Shown one piece after another: positions 3,504 to 5,007 of a stretch of DNA of 5,007 nucleotides. The DNA comes from an uncultured Coriobacteriaceae bacterium (GTDB lineage: Bacteria; Actinomycetota; Coriobacteriia; Coriobacteriales; Eggerthellaceae). The translations under genes and the position numbers were made by a program. The notes beneath the pieces are model-generated. The model was not told the origin of the DNA, searched no databases, and saw only the letters and a program-made list of their open reading frames with translations. Within the stretch, counting starts at the first letter, position 1; each line of letters begins with the position of its first letter. The stretch spans positions 1 through 5,007 of the forward strand of contig URZP01000097.1 of NCBI GenBank assembly GCA_900552365.1, written 5' to 3'.

Positions 3504-4913
3504 ATGATGTTCAAAACAAACCGTGCGGTTTGCAAAAAGTCGGTTTCGCTGCTGTTCGTTGTGGCTCTGGTTGCCTCGCTGGTGCTTCCGTTTGCTGCTT
3601 CGTTCGTTTCCCCTGCTTCGGCATACGCGCTTGACGTTCAGAAGTGCACGGCGCGCCCCAACTCCGATTCCAGCAGCGATGTTCTGGGCGGCGTGGAAAC
3701 GCGCATCACCTGGGAGGCTCAAGCGGATGCCGACGAGTCGCTGGCTTCCATCTCGCTTACCCTTCCCGAGGGAACAACGTGCTCGATCAACAACGCCAAG
3801 GCCACGCTCCTTACCGGCGATGACCTTATGACCCGTGTGAACTTGAAAGCAACGTTCGTTCAGGACGGTCAGACCGTCATCGCATCGTTCGGCGAGCCGG
3901 GCCAGGCCGGCGGTTATTACCGCATCGAGCTTTACGGCGTCATGTTCCCGCAGAACGGCGGCAATCAGCAGCTTACGGGCGCCTACACGCTTACCGACGG
4001 CACGGTTGAGAAGATCACTTCCATTCCAACCATCGCGGTTAAAAGCACCACCTTCGTTCAAGCTCTTTCCGACTCGCTTGCTCAGCAGGAATGGGTGAAG
4101 GCCTGGAACTCCAACACGTTCCTGCGTCTGTTCTTGAACCCGCCCATCTTCGTTTCCAGCCTTCCCATTGTGCTGCAGGGTTTCTTCATGGCCGTGGGCA
4201 TCGTTTTGGTGGCGTTCCCCATTGCCATTCCGCTGGGCCTGCTGCTTTCGTTCATGCGCATGTCCAAGTTCGCCATCCTGCGCGGCTTGGGTTCGCTCTA
4301 CGTTAACGTGGTTCGCGGCACCCCGGTCTTCCTGCAGGTGTATATCGCGTTCTTCGGTTTGCCCTTGGCCGGCATCAACATCCCGTCGTTCCCGCTGGGC
4401 GTCATCGTTTTGGCTATGAACTCGGCTGCGTACCAATGCGAGATCTTCCGCGCGGGCATCCAGTCCATCAGCAAGGGTCAGTTCGAGGCTGCTCGCTCGC
4501 TTGGCATGAATGCCGCGCAAACCATGGCGTACGTCATCATCCCGCAGACCATCCGTCGCGTGCTTCCCACCATGACCAACGAGTTCATCCTGCTGTATAA
4601 GGACACCTCCATGCTGGCCGCCGTCGGCGTTATGGAGCTGGTCATGTACGCCAAGACCATCGTCGCTTCCACGGGCTCCATCACCCCGTACATCGTCGCG
4701 GCGCTGTTCTACCTGGTGCTTACCCTGCCGCTTGCCAAGGTTGTCGGCAACCTCGAGCGTCGTCTTGCCGGTAACGAGACCGGCGGCAAGAAGAAACGCG
4801 ACAAGAAGGGCGGCAAGCGCAAGGATTCCGGCTTCGTCGACGCCAAGATCGAGGGCAAGGACGAGCCCGGTTCCGGTCTTGAGGTTTCGCCCGAGCGCTT
4901 CTCGAGCATGTAA
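3504..4913 (+). CDS. Amino-acid ABC transporter permease with N-terminal extracytoplasmic domain (HisM/GlnP family)
   Basis: A 469-residue membrane protein expected to form the translocation channel of a polar amino-acid ABC importer. Residues 1-42 look like a cleavable signal peptide: basic MMFKTNRAVCKK, a hydrophobic core, and ASA or AYA before LDVQ. Residues 43-205 are a soluble, probably beta-rich domain I do not recognise. A standard permease follows: a first helix at about 218-250, RGTPVFLQVYIAFFGLP (271-287), NSAAYQCEIFRAGIQSI (306-322), the ATPase-contacting EAA loop EAARSLG (328-334) through IIPQTIRRVLP (345-355), and helices at about 369-390 and 393-415. Residues 424-469 are a Lys-rich cytoplasmic tail, longer than usual. 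ATG 3504 is preferred over an in-frame TTG at 3462, which would leave only about 11 bases of leader, no ribosome site and a spoiled signal peptide. GACGGG (3493-3498) is a weak ribosome site. ATG 3507 is an equally possible start. Confidence 0.94.
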   Translation: MMFKTNRAVCKKSVSLLFVVALVASLVLPFAASFVSPASAYALDVQKCTARPNSDSSSDVLGGVETRITWEAQADADESLASISLTLPEGTTCSINNAKATLLTGDDLMTRVNLKATFVQDGQTVIASFGEPGQAGGYYRIELYGVMFPQNGGNQQLTGAYTLTDGTVEKITSIPTIAVKSTTFVQALSDSLAQQEWVKAWNSNTFLRLFLNPPIFVSSLPIVLQGFFMAVGIVLVAFPIAIPLGLLLSFMRMSKFAILRGLGSLYVNVVRGTPVFLQVYIAFFGLPLAGINIPSFPLGVIVLAMNSAAYQCEIFRAGIQSISKGQFEAARSLGMNAAQTMAYVIIPQTIRRVLPTMTNEFILLYKDTSMLAAVGVMELVMYAKTIVASTGSITPYIVAALFYLVLTLPLAKVVGNLERRLAGNETGGKKKRDKKGGKRKDSGFVDAKIEGKDEPGSGLEVSPERFSSM

Positions 4914-4921
4914 AACTAGCT

Positions 4922-4935
4922 CCCATATCCCATAT
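4922..4935. repeat. Two tandem copies of CCCATAT
   Basis: CCCATAT is repeated exactly twice, head to tail, in the 43-base spacer between the permease stop and the next start codon. It sits 11 bases upstream of the AGGA ribosome site. Such short repeats can change copy number by slippage, but two copies may be chance. Confidence 0.5.
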
Positions 4936-4946
4936 CTTGTAACGGC

Positions 4947-4950
4947 AGGA
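4947..4950 (+). promoter_or_regulatory. Ribosome binding site for the gene after the permease
   Basis: AGGA at 4947-4950 (within GGCAGGA) lies 6 bases before ATG 4957, an ideal spacing. No terminator or promoter separates it from the permease stop at 4913, so the next gene is probably co-transcribed with the permease. Confidence 0.6.
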
Positions 4951-4956
4951 CCGAGC

Positions 4957-5007
4957 ATGACGTTTTTAAGTTCAGCCTTGACACCAAAGCTTTCAAGCGT
5001 CTGAATC
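4957..5007 (+). pseudogene. Start of a third gene with an apparent frame break (partial)
   Basis: ATG 4957 has a good ribosome site, but its frame stops at TGA 5002-5004 after only 15 codons. The -1 frame from 4965 to the edge is open and uses the codons typical of this genome (AAG TTC AGC CTT GAC ACC), whereas the ATG frame uses unusual ones (TTA AGT TCA ACA CCA). One extra T in the run TTTTT (4963-4967) would join them as MTFFKFSLDTKAFKRLN. A sequencing error, a true frameshift mutation, or a short leader peptide followed by a gene beyond the window are all possible. By position the transporter ATPase is expected, but these residues do not show an ATPase motif and I do not assign a function. 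Confidence 0.4.

Noticed and set aside
3486..4958. A 490-codon minus-strand open frame opposite the permease
   Set aside because: It has the same antisense origin. The product is full of Arg/Asp/His-rich, repetitive sequence, while the plus strand encodes clear permease motifs.

Overview
The window looks like chromosomal DNA from a GC-rich actinobacterium of the Coriobacteriia, most likely the Eggerthellaceae. That placement is an inference from three things: G/C-ending codons with good AGGAG-type ribosome sites; a lipoprotein with a long Ser/Ala/Gly tether after the lipobox cysteine; and a solute-binding protein plus an oversized amino-acid permease. No tRNA, rRNA, CRISPR array, transposase or phage gene is visible.

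Left part (1-1991). The first bases hold the N-terminus of an unidentified minus-strand gene running off the edge. Next, on the minus strand, is a complete RelQ-type small alarmone synthetase (202-948), and on the plus strand a complete SpoU/TrmH-family RNA methyltransferase (1161-1991). The two are divergent around a compact intergenic region in which overlapping -10 boxes for both strands sit at the centre of a dyad (1037-1059). A strong hairpin lies at the expected 5' end of the alarmone synthetase mRNA.

Middle (1992-3503). A class-3 (polar amino-acid) solute-binding lipoprotein (2154-2999) ends at a textbook intrinsic terminator. About 430 bases without a convincing gene follow. They hold a near-perfect 33-base hairpin terminator readable on both strands, flanked by inward-facing extended -10 motifs, and then a second structured inverted repeat. 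A clear TATAAT promoter drives the permease.

Right part (3504-5007). The permease gene encodes a HisM-like amino-acid ABC permease with two unusual additions: a signal peptide plus a roughly 165-residue extracytoplasmic domain at the N-terminus, and a Lys-rich cytoplasmic tail. A third gene, which by context could be the transporter ATPase, begins behind a good ribosome site at 4957. Its reading frame appears broken at a run of five T's, and the window ends 50 bases later.

The lipoprotein should capture an amino acid at the outer membrane face and pass it to the permease; the ATPase is not in view. Binding protein and permease are separated by terminators and appear to be transcribed independently. 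The strongest candidates for something new are the fused permease domain and the small symmetric hairpin locus at 3111-3201.
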